A stretch of DNA of 25,460 nucleotides from an uncultured Blautia sp. (GCA_934394595.1 CAKRRX010000027.1:1-25460), one strand, 5' to 3'; numbered from the stretch's first letter, positions 1 to 7,998 are shown. The notes: generated by a model not told the origin, from the sequence alone. Program-made: numbers and translations.

Positions 1-49
1 CGGGGAAAATTTTCGTAATGCCTTTTAATTCAAGAACATATTCAGACAC
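1..49 (-). CDS. Sugar ABC transporter ATP-binding protein, N-terminal fragment (cut by window edge)
   Basis: Only the first 16 full codons are visible, reading leftwards from a GTG start at 49-47. They translate as MSEYVLELKGITKIFP and then reach the first base of a Gly codon. This is the typical opening of RbsA/XylG/MglA-type double ATPases, which energise sugar import, and it resembles the start of the ATPase at 10537 in this window (VILTMKEIDKSFPG). A GGGAGG ribosome site at 60-65 lies 10 bases before the GTG, which supports this start. The gene is divergent from the YesN/YesM pair at 310, so that pair probably controls it. The family assignment rests on a very short stretch. Confidence 0.72.
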   Translation of the reverse strand, partial: MSEYVLELKGITKIFP

Positions 50-82
50 GGCTTTTTCTCCTCCCTTTCTTGATCTGGTTTT

Positions 83-110
83 ATTCTATCATTGGTCATT
101 TTGTTTGGAA
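83..110 (-). promoter_or_regulatory. Candidate promoter of the left-edge ABC gene
   Basis: On the minus strand a TAGAAT -10 (83-88) follows a poor TTCCAA -35 (105-110) with a 16-base spacer, giving a leader of about 27 bases. The poor -35 would suit an activator-dependent promoter. The assignment is by eye only. Confidence 0.35.
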
Positions 111-112
111 AT

Positions 113-146
113 GGGAAAATATTTGGAAACAGGGTAAAATATTTTC
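113..146. promoter_or_regulatory. Tandem A/T boxes, candidate response-regulator site A
   Basis: Two copies of AAAATATTT start at 116 and 136, exactly 20 bp apart, each preceded by GGG or GGGT. A weaker third box, AAAATTTT, lies at 159-166. The pair starts 5 bp upstream of the candidate -35 of the left-edge ABC gene. AraC-type response regulators usually bind two boxes on one DNA face, so the adjacent YesN regulator is the natural candidate binder. This is an inference from spacing and position. Confidence 0.4.
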
Positions 147-309
147 CACTTTATAAGTAAAATTTTCCTCCTTTCCAAGAAAACTCCACAAAAGTTTGCA
201 GGTTCGCTCTCGTATTTTAGCCATATTTATGTTATGATGATACCCGTAACATACAATGATTTTTTATACAGCCTTTTTCCTGACCACTGGCTGTGTATGG
301 GAGATAAAA

Positions 310-1869
310 ATGAAATTACTGATTGTAGATGATGAAGAGCTTACCCGCACCGGCGTGATCTCTTCTATTGACTGGAAGGCTATCGGGATCGACCAGATTC
401 TGCAGGCAGATGACGGAGTGAACGGACTTACAGCTGCCCTGGAACATAAACCGGACATTATTCTTTGTGATGTACGTATGCCAAGGCTTGATGGAATCCA
501 GATGCTTGAGAGGCTGGAATCCAGTCTTCCTGACGTAGTTCCGGTTTTTATGAGTGGCTATTCGGACAAAGAATACCTGAAAGCAGCTATCAAATTAAAA
601 GCAATCAATTATATTGAAAAGCCCCTTGATCCCCAGGAAATCCGGGAAGCCATTGCAGAGGCCCGGGATCTCTGCCTAAAGAAGCAGCGCACCCGTCATA
701 ATGAGACCATGCTTTCCCAGGAAACTGCTTCCCATCTGGCCCTGCTTCTGACCCAGCCTTATGCCCATGTACAGGAAAATGTAGATCAGCTTATCCGGGA
801 ACTTTCCTTTCCCCTGGAAGCTGCTGCCACGTTCACAGCAGTTGTGCTGAAAACTGATACCGATGAGGATCTTTCCCTTTCTTCTGCTAATACTATATAT
901 CTGTCTGTCCGTGATTTTCTCAAATCCTTTCACATGGATTGTATCTTTGCAGAAAAGAGAGTTCAGTATATGGTATATTTTGTATTTGGCCCGGCACCTG
1001 GCTCTGCCGCAGGAAAAAGTATACGGGATTTTTTCTGCAGCCTTTATTCCAGATACCCCAGATTCTGTATTGCAGCAGGCGAAACGGTAAACAGTATTGC
1101 AAAAGCTTACCAGTCCTACACCTCGGCTGTGATCCTGCTTCAGAACAGTTTCTTTTTCCCGGCAGGCAGTTTTCTCTTTCCCTCCAGTGAACTGTTCCAG
1201 AGGGAAAACAGACCTGAGCTTCCTGCAAATCCGGAAAATGAATTCCAGACTCTTCTAATTGGGAAAGATTCCCAAAAAGTAACAGATTTTCAGAATCTGC
1301 TGTTTCAGTATTTTGACCATAATCAGAATATCCTGCCCAATCAGGCCAAGGATCTGTATTACAAGCTGTTTCGTGTTCTGGAGGAAGCAGCGCGCCAGTT
1401 AAAGCTTACCCTTTTCCAGCGCCAGGAAAATCTCATGGATGCCCTGGAAAATATCTTTTCCTTTTACGATCTTCACCAGAAGCTCATAGAAAAAACTGAC
1501 CAGTTTTTCCAGTCTGCCAATAATACAGAAGAAGAAAATTCCACGATCTTTCTGATCAAGGATTATATCAGCCGGAAATATATGGATGAATCCCTTTCTG
1601 TAAAGGATATCAGCGAGCATGTATTTTTGTCGGCCTCCTATGTCTGTACCTTTTTCAAAAATGAAACCGGTCAGACCCTGAATCAATATCTCACAGAGTA
1701 CCGCATGGAAAAAGCCAAACACCTGCTTACAGATCCCAGATATAAGATTACCGATATTTCCTCCAGAGTAGGCTACAGCGACGGGAATTATTTTGGAAAA
1801 AGCTTCAAAAAGTATACCGGATTTTCTCCGTCTGAATACCGGGAAAAAATGAGCCAGACAGGAGTGTGA
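310..1869 (+). CDS. YesN-type response regulator (receiver plus AraC-family DNA-binding domain)
   Basis: This is a 519-residue transcription regulator of a two-component system. The receiver domain (about 1-120) has the acidic pair D7/D8, the phosphate acceptor D54 in LCDVRMP, S82 and K104 in YIEKP. A long central linker follows, and two AraC-type helix-turn-helix motifs occupy about 415-515, ending in the usual GYSDGNYFGKSFKKYTGFSPSEYR block. I chose the ATG at 310 because GGGAG at 299-303 sits 6 bases upstream and the receiver begins there. An in-frame ATG at 256 would add 18 unrelated residues with no ribosome site. The kinase gene follows 6 bases later and is surely its partner. Likely targets are the divergent ABC genes at the left edge and perhaps others with similar tandem boxes. 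No convincing promoter was seen; TATGAT at 233-238 lacks a good -35. Confidence 0.93.
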   Translation: MKLLIVDDEELTRTGVISSIDWKAIGIDQILQADDGVNGLTAALEHKPDIILCDVRMPRLDGIQMLERLESSLPDVVPVFMSGYSDKEYLKAAIKLKAINYIEKPLDPQEIREAIAEARDLCLKKQRTRHNETMLSQETASHLALLLTQPYAHVQENVDQLIRELSFPLEAAATFTAVVLKTDTDEDLSLSSANTIYLSVRDFLKSFHMDCIFAEKRVQYMVYFVFGPAPGSAAGKSIRDFFCSLYSRYPRFCIAAGETVNSIAKAYQSYTSAVILLQNSFFFPAGSFLFPSSELFQRENRPELPANPENEFQTLLIGKDSQKVTDFQNLLFQYFDHNQNILPNQAKDLYYKLFRVLEEAARQLKLTLFQRQENLMDALENIFSFYDLHQKLIEKTDQFFQSANNTEEENSTIFLIKDYISRKYMDESLSVKDISEHVFLSASYVCTFFKNETGQTLNQYLTEYRMEKAKHLLTDPRYKITDISSRVGYSDGNYFGKSFKKYTGFSPSEYREKMSQTGV

Positions 1870-1875
1870 CAAACT

Positions 1876-3708
1876 TTGCACAGAATCAAACAATGGTACC
1901 AGGACCTGAACCTGCAGTCCAAGTTCACCCTGGTACTTCTTCTCATTGTGGCAATACCTGCCATCGCTATGATATTCTTTTTTTACGGAAGAGCTTACGA
2001 TATGCTGGTATCATATACCATCCGCCAGGAACAGGACAATTCCTCTAATACTGCCCCACTTATCGAGGAATCCCTACAACAGATCCTGGATGTAAGTGAA
2101 GATATCTCTTCCCTTGATTTTTATCAGACCCTTTTCAAAAACACCATAACTGACTCTTTTACAGATTTGGCTGCCTCTTCTTCCTCTGCTGATTTTTCTG
2201 ACAGAGTTCAAAAGCTGATACAGGACACACCTGTCTCCGATGTGAAGATTTATATGGAGATTCCGGAAAGTGCTGATGAAGATATGGCACAATTTCTAAA
2301 ATCCGATCACACCAGAGATATTTTTCAGTCTCTTGACCAGATCCGTGGAACATACTGGTATGGTATTTTCCGCGGAAGCCGTGTCTCCCAGCTTTTTTGT
2401 CCTTCTTTTTATCTTGGGGCAAAAGAACAGAAGGCCTATGGGGATCAGGCATATATCACCCATGCATCTGTGATCTATGACAACGGTACCTATGACGCAT
2501 ATATGGCAGTCTATTATTCCGGTCAGGAATTTCAGCAGATTCTCTCGGACAACCTTACCCTGGATGGAAGCGTTTCTTATATTATAAATGAACGAAACAA
2601 CCTGGTTTCCGCTTCCAGTAATTCTCTTGCAGGGATCTACTGGCTGAATTATGACAGGATCATGGAATCCTTCATGTCCTCCAACAGTTTTATTGAACAG
2701 GATATTCTGGGACAGACCGTTTATGTGGGATTTTACCGGATCCGGCAGCCAGGCTGGTTTATGGTGACAGTTCTTCCTTCTCCACCGCTGATCCGGCAGA
2801 GCAATATACTTGTATTTCAATTCCTGCTGATCTATGTCTGCGTGTTTGCCCTTGCCTTTGTCCTTGCAAATATTCTGTCCCGTTCCATCACAGGCAGGAT
2901 TTCTTCTGTCATCAGCCAGATGCGAACCGTCCGCTACGGACCTCCGGTTCCCATGGATACCCCTGTTGCCCATGATGAGATTGGTGACCTCATAGACACT
3001 TACAATTACATGACCAGAAAGATGAACCAGCTCATAGAAAAGCAGGCAAAGGCGGCAGAGGATCTTCGCATAGCAGAATTTAATTCCCTGCAGGCCCAGA
3101 TCAATCCACATTTCCTGTACAATACCATGGATATGATCAACTGGATGGCACAACAGGGACGCACCTTAGAGGTAAGTAACGCAGTGCAGAATCTGTCCCG
3201 TTTTTATAAGCTCACCCTGAGCCGCAAAAAGGGAATCAGTTCCATTGCAAAAGAGGAAGAACACGTTTCCATTTATGTACATCTGCAGAATATGCGGTAC
3301 CATGACAGTATTTCCCTTATCTCCGATATTCCTGATGAGCTGATGGAGTATCAGATTCCAAAGCTCACCCTGCAGCCAGTGGTAGAAAATTCCATTCTCC
3401 ATGGCATTCTGGAGAAGCCCTCAAAATCCGGCACCATTGTTCTCACCGGATGGGTGGAGGAAGAAGATATCGTACTTCTCATTTCTGATGACGGAGTAGG
3501 CATTGCTCCGGATAAACTGCCTGTGATTCTCTCCGGCAACGGAACCAGCATTTCCGGTGGAACCAATATCGCCATCTACAATACTCACAGACGGCTTCAG
3601 GTCCTCTATGGCACAAAATACGGGCTTTCCTATTCCAGCCACTTAGGACAAGGGACAGAAGTCCAGATTCGGATACCTGCGAAAAAATACATTTCAGACA
3701 AGGTATAA
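1876..3708 (+). CDS. YesM/LytS-type sensor histidine kinase
   Basis: This 610-residue membrane kinase is the probable partner of the preceding regulator. TM1 is at about 17-37, a large extracellular sensor region (Cache-like by size and position) at about 40-308, and TM2 at about 311-333, followed by a HAMP segment. The His_kinase domain carries QINPHFLYN with phospho-acceptor H412. The ATPase domain has the N box LQPVVENSILHG (N505), DDGVGI (538-543) and GGTNIAIYN. The start is TTG at 1876: AGGAG at 1860-1864 lies 11 bases upstream inside the end of the regulator gene, and the next Met would delete TM1. Spacing and the buried ribosome site point to translational coupling. Unlike the second kinase in the window, it has no linked binding protein, so its ligand cannot be guessed beyond a link to sugar transport. 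Confidence 0.93.
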   Translation: MHRIKQWYQDLNLQSKFTLVLLLIVAIPAIAMIFFFYGRAYDMLVSYTIRQEQDNSSNTAPLIEESLQQILDVSEDISSLDFYQTLFKNTITDSFTDLAASSSSADFSDRVQKLIQDTPVSDVKIYMEIPESADEDMAQFLKSDHTRDIFQSLDQIRGTYWYGIFRGSRVSQLFCPSFYLGAKEQKAYGDQAYITHASVIYDNGTYDAYMAVYYSGQEFQQILSDNLTLDGSVSYIINERNNLVSASSNSLAGIYWLNYDRIMESFMSSNSFIEQDILGQTVYVGFYRIRQPGWFMVTVLPSPPLIRQSNILVFQFLLIYVCVFALAFVLANILSRSITGRISSVISQMRTVRYGPPVPMDTPVAHDEIGDLIDTYNYMTRKMNQLIEKQAKAAEDLRIAEFNSLQAQINPHFLYNTMDMINWMAQQGRTLEVSNAVQNLSRFYKLTLSRKKGISSIAKEEEHVSIYVHLQNMRYHDSISLISDIPDELMEYQIPKLTLQPVVENSILHGILEKPSKSGTIVLTGWVEEEDIVLLISDDGVGIAPDKLPVILSGNGTSISGGTNIAIYNTHRRLQVLYGTKYGLSYSSHLGQGTEVQIRIPAKKYISDKV

Positions 3709-3727
3709 TTTTGTTTCATATTAACGC

Positions 3728-3763
3728 AAAAAGGATCTTACGCCAACGGCGCAGATCCTTTTT
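3728..3763. terminator. Bidirectional intrinsic terminator
   Basis: AAAAAGGATCT (3728-3738) pairs with AGATCCTTTTT (3753-3763), with a nested CGCC/GGCG pair around an AAC loop. It has a T-run on both strands, so it ends the plus-strand regulator/kinase operon and can also stop rhaBA read-through from the other side. Confidence 0.88.
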
Positions 3764-3831
3764 GTCTGTGAATATGTGTAATTATGTTAAGATAGTGGAG
3801 TTTATCATGTAATCTCACAAAGATGATGTTG

Positions 3832-3852
3832 GGGGCAAAAGTATTTTGCCCC
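3832..3852 (-). terminator. Hairpin downstream of rhaA, possible weak terminator
   Basis: GGGGCAAAA (3832-3840) and TTTTGCCCC (3844-3852) form a perfect 9-bp stem with a 3-base loop, 19 bases past the rhaA stop. There is no T-run after it on the minus strand, so it may be an mRNA 3'-end stabiliser, with the terminator at 3728-3763 doing the stopping. Confidence 0.55.
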
Positions 3853-3871
3853 TAACTTGATATCTTATAAA

Positions 3872-5134
3872 TTAGTTTCTCTTGGAAAGAACTTCTTTTT
3901 CGTAGTCCTCTACTTCCTCAAACCATTTCATTCCAACAGGTGCGCCGGATACTTCACAGAAGTAATCCCATACATCACCAAATGGATAAGTCTTAACTTC
4001 TTCCTGAACAGCCATAAGCTTGGTCAGGTTATTGGAATCCTGAAGTGCTTTTAACTCAGCATTTGGCTGAAGCAATGCGAACAACAGGGATTTGGACATG
4101 TTGCGAAGGCCTGTGGTCCATGCAGAAATACGGTTGATGCTTGCATCAAAGTAATCCAGTGCGATATATACACGGTTCAGGGCATCGTTTCTTACGATTT
4201 CCTTTGCAATTTCTCTTGTCTCATCATCAAAGAGAACTACATGGTCAGAGTCCCAGCGTACCGGACGTGTTACATGCAGAGCCAGCTCCGGGAAGAAGCA
4301 AAGCAGAGAGGAAATCTTGTCAGATACTACTTCTGTAGGATGATAATGGCCATTATCCATCAGCGGCATACATTTATCTTTGTGTGCTGCTGCAAAAGAC
4401 AGTGTGAACTCAGCGCTTCCTGCTGTGTAGGACTCAACTCCGATGCCAAATACCTTGGACTCAACACATGGTTTTACAAGGTTGAAATCATATGGCTCAG
4501 AAAGAATCTCTTCGATGGACTCTTTGTATCTCATTCTCGGTCCCAGACGGTCTCCCGGAATATCTTTGTATCCATCGCCGGTCCAGATGTTCATAACACA
4601 TGGAATTCCGGTCTGCTCAGCAAAATACTGGGAAATACGAATGCAGGCTTTGCCGTGCTCGATCCAGAATTTTCTGGTCTCCTCGTCAGGGCTGGACAGT
4701 GTCAGGCCGTCTTTTACCTTCGGGCTGGAGAAAAATGTGGGGTTGAAATCAAGGCCAAGGCCTCTTTCTTTTGCAAAGTCAACCCATTTCTGGAAATGCT
4801 TCGGCTCAAGCTTGTCTCTGTCTACCCACTGGCCATCTTCAAAAATTGCATAACATGCATGGACGTTGATTTTTTTCTTTCCCGGTGCAAGTGCAAGGAC
4901 TTTGTCCATGTCAGCCATCAGTTCTTCCGGAGTTCTTGCTTTTCCCGGATAGTTTCCTGTGGTCTGGATACCGCCTGTAAGCGGGCCATCCTGGTCAAAT
5001 CCCTTAACATCATCACCCTGCCAGCAGTGAAGGGAGATCGGTACAGTTTTCAGAATCTCAATTGCTTTGTCTGTGTCGATTCCAAGCTCAGCATATCTTG
5101 CTTTAGCCGCTTCATATCTTTCTTTTACTGTCAT
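3872..5134 (-). CDS. rhaA: L-rhamnose isomerase
   Basis: RhaA is a cytoplasmic metal-dependent enzyme that interconverts L-rhamnose and L-rhamnulose, the first step of L-rhamnose use. The 420-residue length matches the family (E. coli RhaA is 419). The opening with ISLHCWQGDDVKGF, the NIWTGDGYKD segment, VESYTAGS (E234), LMDNGHYHPTE (D260, H263, H265) and RPVRWDSDHVV (D295, D297) are the conserved metal and substrate regions. An AGGAGG site at 5145-5150 lies 10 bases before the ATG. It is the second gene after rhaB with a 72-base gap, and a terminator follows, so rhaBA is a two-gene unit. The sequence appears intact. Confidence 0.97.
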   Translation of the reverse strand: MTVKERYEAAKARYAELGIDTDKAIEILKTVPISLHCWQGDDVKGFDQDGPLTGGIQTTGNYPGKARTPEELMADMDKVLALAPGKKKINVHACYAIFEDGQWVDRDKLEPKHFQKWVDFAKERGLGLDFNPTFFSSPKVKDGLTLSSPDEETRKFWIEHGKACIRISQYFAEQTGIPCVMNIWTGDGYKDIPGDRLGPRMRYKESIEEILSEPYDFNLVKPCVESKVFGIGVESYTAGSAEFTLSFAAAHKDKCMPLMDNGHYHPTEVVSDKISSLLCFFPELALHVTRPVRWDSDHVVLFDDETREIAKEIVRNDALNRVYIALDYFDASINRISAWTTGLRNMSKSLLFALLQPNAELKALQDSNNLTKLMAVQEEVKTYPFGDVWDYFCEVSGAPVGMKWFEEVEDYEKEVLSKRN

Positions 5135-5185
5135 TTTAAAGATTCCTCCTTATTTGTTCGCATTGCTTTTGTTTTCTTTATGATC

Positions 5186-5203
5186 AATAGAAATGATTCT
5201 ATT
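5186..5203 (-). other. Small hairpin between rhaB and rhaA
   Basis: AATAGAA (5186-5192) and TTCTATT (5197-5203) form a 7-bp stem with a 4-base loop just after the rhaB stop. There is no T-run, so it is not a clear terminator. An RNA-processing or stability role, giving unequal rhaB and rhaA levels, is possible but unproven. Confidence 0.4.
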
Positions 5204-5206
5204 CTC

Positions 5207-6610
5207 TCATGCCTTGTAAATCTTGATACCGAAGGACTCATGGATTGTGGTACGAGCCTCTTCAATGGATTTGAACTCTTCTGCTTTTAACATCTGAGCA
5301 GTGATATTTCCAATTGCTGTAGCTTCTCCCGGACCTGCGTGAACCTCTTTGCCAGTTGCTTTTGCAGTGAGTTCATTGAGGTATCCGGCATTGGAACCGC
5401 CGCCTACTACATGGATACGGCTGTAAGTTCTGCCTGTCATCTCTTCCAGCTCTTTTGCTGTCTTTGCATAGCACTCAGCAAGGCTGGTGTAGATTACAGT
5501 GGCAATCTCGCCTAATGTCTCCGGAACTTTCTGTCCGGTTCTGCGGCAGTAGTCTTTTACTTCCTCTGTCATATTCTCAGGGGAAAGGAAGCACTCATCA
5601 TTTGCATCTACTCTGGATGGGAAATCCTTTGCTTCCTCAGCCATCTGGCAGATTTCTGCAAAGCCGTATTTATCATCGAATTCATGGCGTACAGACTGGA
5701 TCATCCAAAGTCCCATAATGTTCTTCAGATAACGGAATCTGCCTGCATAACCGCCCTCATTGGTAAGGTTCAGCTCACAGCTTCTCTTGGAGCAGTCTGC
5801 CTTTTCTCTCTCAATTCCCATTAAAGACCAGGTTCCGGAACTGATGTAAATGAAGTCATCGTCATTTGCAGGAACTGCAAGAACTGCTGATCCGGTATCA
5901 TGTGTAGCAGGTGCTACTACTTCCACATCAAATCCAACCTCTGCTTTCACTTCCTCTGTGAAATGTCCGATGCTGGTACCTGGCATGATCAGCTTCTGGA
6001 AAATTCTCTTAGGATATCCAAGCATATCGATCAGTTCATAATCCCAGTCTTTTGTCTCCGGGTTTACCAGCTGTCCGGTAGTAGCCTCTGTATATTCACA
6101 GGTTTTCTGGCCTGTGAGCAGATAATGGAAATAATCCGGTACATGAAGCATTGTCTCAGCCTGATCCAGATATTCCGGATATTTCTTCTTTACTGCCATC
6201 AGCTGATATACGGTATTGAAAATTGCTTTCTGGATACCGGTACGTGCATAAAGATCCTCAAGGGAAATGATCTTGTATACTTCCTCGTCCATTCCCTCTG
6301 TTCTGTGATCACGATAACCAACTGTATTGCCAAGTACTTTATCGTCCTTGTCCATCAGTACAAAATCAACACCCCATGTATCTACACCCATGCTTACCGG
6401 GATCTTGCCAATTTCTTTACATTTTTTAAGGCCATTCTTGATTTCCTGGAAAAGTCTGTCAAACTCCCAGCAAAGCTCGCCGTTCTTTTTCACCATTCCG
6501 TTCTCAAAACGATGTACTTCCTCAAGCTCTATCTTTCCATTCTCAAGGTGTCCCAGAATCAGTCGTCCGCTTGATGCACCAATATCTACTGCAAGATAGT
6601 ATTTTGTCAT
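5207..6610 (-). CDS. rhaB: L-rhamnulose kinase (rhamnulokinase, FGGY family)
   Basis: RhaB transfers phosphate from ATP to L-rhamnulose to make L-rhamnulose-1-phosphate. The 467-residue protein has the two FGGY lobes: LAVDIGASSGRLILG at the N terminus, MGVDTWGVDFVLMD, then ATHDTGSAV with catalytic-base candidate D238, YISSGTWSLMG, and the C-terminal HVVGGGSNAGYLNELTA and GPGEATAIGN nucleotide-binding segments. All are characteristic of rhamnulokinase rather than xylulokinase or glycerol kinase. I chose the ATG at 6610 because AGGAGG at 6620-6625 sits 9 bases upstream; the ATG at 6640 would add ten residues and lies within the predicted promoter start region. It is first in the rhaBA unit. Confidence 0.95.
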   Translation of the reverse strand: MTKYYLAVDIGASSGRLILGHLENGKIELEEVHRFENGMVKKNGELCWEFDRLFQEIKNGLKKCKEIGKIPVSMGVDTWGVDFVLMDKDDKVLGNTVGYRDHRTEGMDEEVYKIISLEDLYARTGIQKAIFNTVYQLMAVKKKYPEYLDQAETMLHVPDYFHYLLTGQKTCEYTEATTGQLVNPETKDWDYELIDMLGYPKRIFQKLIMPGTSIGHFTEEVKAEVGFDVEVVAPATHDTGSAVLAVPANDDDFIYISSGTWSLMGIEREKADCSKRSCELNLTNEGGYAGRFRYLKNIMGLWMIQSVRHEFDDKYGFAEICQMAEEAKDFPSRVDANDECFLSPENMTEEVKDYCRRTGQKVPETLGEIATVIYTSLAECYAKTAKELEEMTGRTYSRIHVVGGGSNAGYLNELTAKATGKEVHAGPGEATAIGNITAQMLKAEEFKSIEEARTTIHESFGIKIYKA

Positions 6611-6640
6611 TTCGTAAATCCTCCTAACTGATAATATCAT

Positions 6641-6654
6641 AATACTATAGTATT
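6641..6654. promoter_or_regulatory. Perfect 14-bp palindrome at the rhaBA transcription start, candidate operator
   Basis: AATACTATAGTATT is a perfect palindrome that begins directly after the predicted -10 and covers the expected +1. A protein bound here would block initiation. No regulator gene is adjacent, so the binder is unknown. Confidence 0.5.
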
Positions 6655-6683
6655 TTATAATAATGAAGAACCTCTTTTGTCAA
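6655..6683 (-). promoter_or_regulatory. rhaBA promoter (housekeeping sigma type)
   Basis: On the minus strand, a consensus TTGACA -35 (6678-6683) is followed by a 17-base spacer and TTATAA (6655-6660), with TATAAA one base on. The predicted start is near 6648, giving a leader of about 38 bases to the rhaB ATG. The strong core suggests control by repression rather than activation. Confidence 0.75.
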
Positions 6684-6724
6684 AAAAAGTGTCCTTATTT
6701 GCCAATTTTTCCTTTTACCAGAAA

Positions 6725-6749
6725 ACCCCCAGGGCATTGCCCCGGGGGT
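6725..6749 (-). terminator. Intrinsic terminator after the importer operon
   Basis: ACCCCCAGGGC (6725-6735) pairs with GCCCCGGGGGT (6739-6749) around a 3-base loop, with one internal mismatch. On the minus strand it is followed by TTTTC. It separates the ABC importer operon from rhaBA. Confidence 0.82.
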
Positions 6750-6812
6750 CTGTTTTATTCACAGCTCAAATGCCTGTAAACCTATAACGAATCATTCCAA
6801 CCTTATTTTCAA

Positions 6813-7925
6813 TTAGTCATAAAGGTTTGGAGCAATGCTTTCGTCTTCCATGTTTGTGGAATCATACCAGTAACCAGCTGTAGGAACATCCTCAAGCTCC
6901 TGTCCGTTAGCTGCTGCTGTCAGAGCATAGATTGCATAGTAGCCCATCATCAGAGGAGACTGTGTAACTGCACCAAGGAATGTGCCATCTGTTACAGCTG
7001 CTTTAATGATAGAACCAGCGTCGAAACCAACACCGATAACATCACCTGCTGCTGCGTCAGAACCAAGAACGTTCAGGTTAGCGTTAGCTGCAAGAACACC
7101 CTCTGCGGAAACCTGGTTGGAACCGAAGATTGCGATGCAGTTTTCCTGGGAAAGGATAGCCTGAGCCTCTGTGGAGCAAAGCTCTACAGTTGTCTGTGCC
7201 GGAACTGCTACCTGGATAACAACGTCAGCGTCAGCCTCTTCAGCATCAGCACCTGTTGCTGCATTTACATAGAACTCATTACCTTTAACTGCTACTGTTT
7301 TGCCGTCTGCCTGAAGCAGTTCGATCATCTTATCGATGAATCCTGTACCACGCTGCTGAATGTTAAGAGCAGTAGCATCCTGGTTAACTTCACCGATGAT
7401 AACCTGTCCCTCAGCATTAGCAATAACGTCTTTGATTGCAGTATACATATTCTCAGCTGCTACAGAACCAGCCTGAGCGTTGTCTGTGCAAACTTCGCAA
7501 ACTACAGCACCTTCCGGAGCATCAGAGATACCGGTATCAAATGTTACAACCGGGATTCCTTTATCAACGCACTGCTGAAGAGCATCCTGAACAGAAGAGG
7601 TATCGCAAGCTGCAAGTCCAAGACCAACTGGATCTGTTGCGATTGCTGTGTTGATCATGTTTACCTGGTCAGCGATATCAGACTCACTGTTTGGTCCCTG
7701 AGCTTTGAAAGTAACACCTAACTCATCTGCTGCTTTCTGCATTCCCTCTACAGCTGCCTGCCAGTATGTAGACTGGAAAGATTTAACCATCATCGGGAAC
7801 TCATAAGCTTCGTTAGCTGTAAGACCTTCAAACTGATCTTCCGGAGCTGCCATTACAGTTGTTGCTGCCATACCGGATACCATTGCTGCACACAGAACTA
7901 ATGCCATAACTTTCTTTGCTTTCAT
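6813..7925 (-). CDS. Sugar ABC transporter substrate-binding protein (Peripla_BP_4 / RbsB-like)
   Basis: This 370-residue exported protein should capture the sugar for the importer encoded just upstream. A signal peptide (about 1-27) has a K-rich start, a hydrophobic core and VMAA as a type I cleavage site. The mature part has the two-lobe pattern of LacI-like binding proteins, including PVVTFDTGISD, NIQQRGTGFIDKM and IGVGFDAGSIIKA. The ATG has AGGAGG at 7935-7940, 9 bases upstream. Two oddities stand out: no cysteine fits a lipobox, although most Gram-positive binding proteins are lipoproteins, and the mature chain has six cysteines (107, 119, 143, 146, 250, 263), including CEVC. It is last in the operon, 115 bases after the second permease. 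Rhamnose is a plausible ligand because rhaBA is next door, but that is inference. Confidence 0.9.
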   Translation of the reverse strand: MKAKKVMALVLCAAMVSGMAATTVMAAPEDQFEGLTANEAYEFPMMVKSFQSTYWQAAVEGMQKAADELGVTFKAQGPNSESDIADQVNMINTAIATDPVGLGLAACDTSSVQDALQQCVDKGIPVVTFDTGISDAPEGAVVCEVCTDNAQAGSVAAENMYTAIKDVIANAEGQVIIGEVNQDATALNIQQRGTGFIDKMIELLQADGKTVAVKGNEFYVNAATGADAEEADADVVIQVAVPAQTTVELCSTEAQAILSQENCIAIFGSNQVSAEGVLAANANLNVLGSDAAAGDVIGVGFDAGSIIKAAVTDGTFLGAVTQSPLMMGYYAIYALTAAANGQELEDVPTAGYWYDSTNMEDESIAPNLYD

Positions 7926-7954
7926 TTACTACTTCCTCCTTGAAATAAATTAAA

Positions 7955-7998
7955 ATTATATAGTTTTTTATGATGATACGTCGCTACACTCTCCGACG
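7955..7998 (-). promoter_or_regulatory. Gap before the binding-protein gene: inverted repeat and -10-like box
   Basis: In the 115-base gap between permease and binding-protein genes, CGTCG (7979-7983) and CGACG (7994-7998) form a 5-bp inverted repeat, and a perfect TATAAT reads on the minus strand at 7955-7960 without a good -35. This could be a secondary promoter or a processing site raising binding-protein output, as is common in such operons. The evidence is weak. Confidence 0.3.

Noticed and set aside
2296..3153. 285-codon minus-strand frame inside the first kinase gene
   Set aside because: Antisense to a clear YesM-type kinase; no recognisable domain and no ribosome site.
4241..5290. 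349-codon plus-strand open frame
   Set aside because: It is antisense to rhaA, has no ribosome site, and its Cys/Phe/Ser-rich translation is typical of a reverse-strand shadow.
7979..7998. Terminator between the second permease and binding-protein genes
   Set aside because: The stem is only 5 bp with a 10-base loop and no T-run follows directly on the minus strand.
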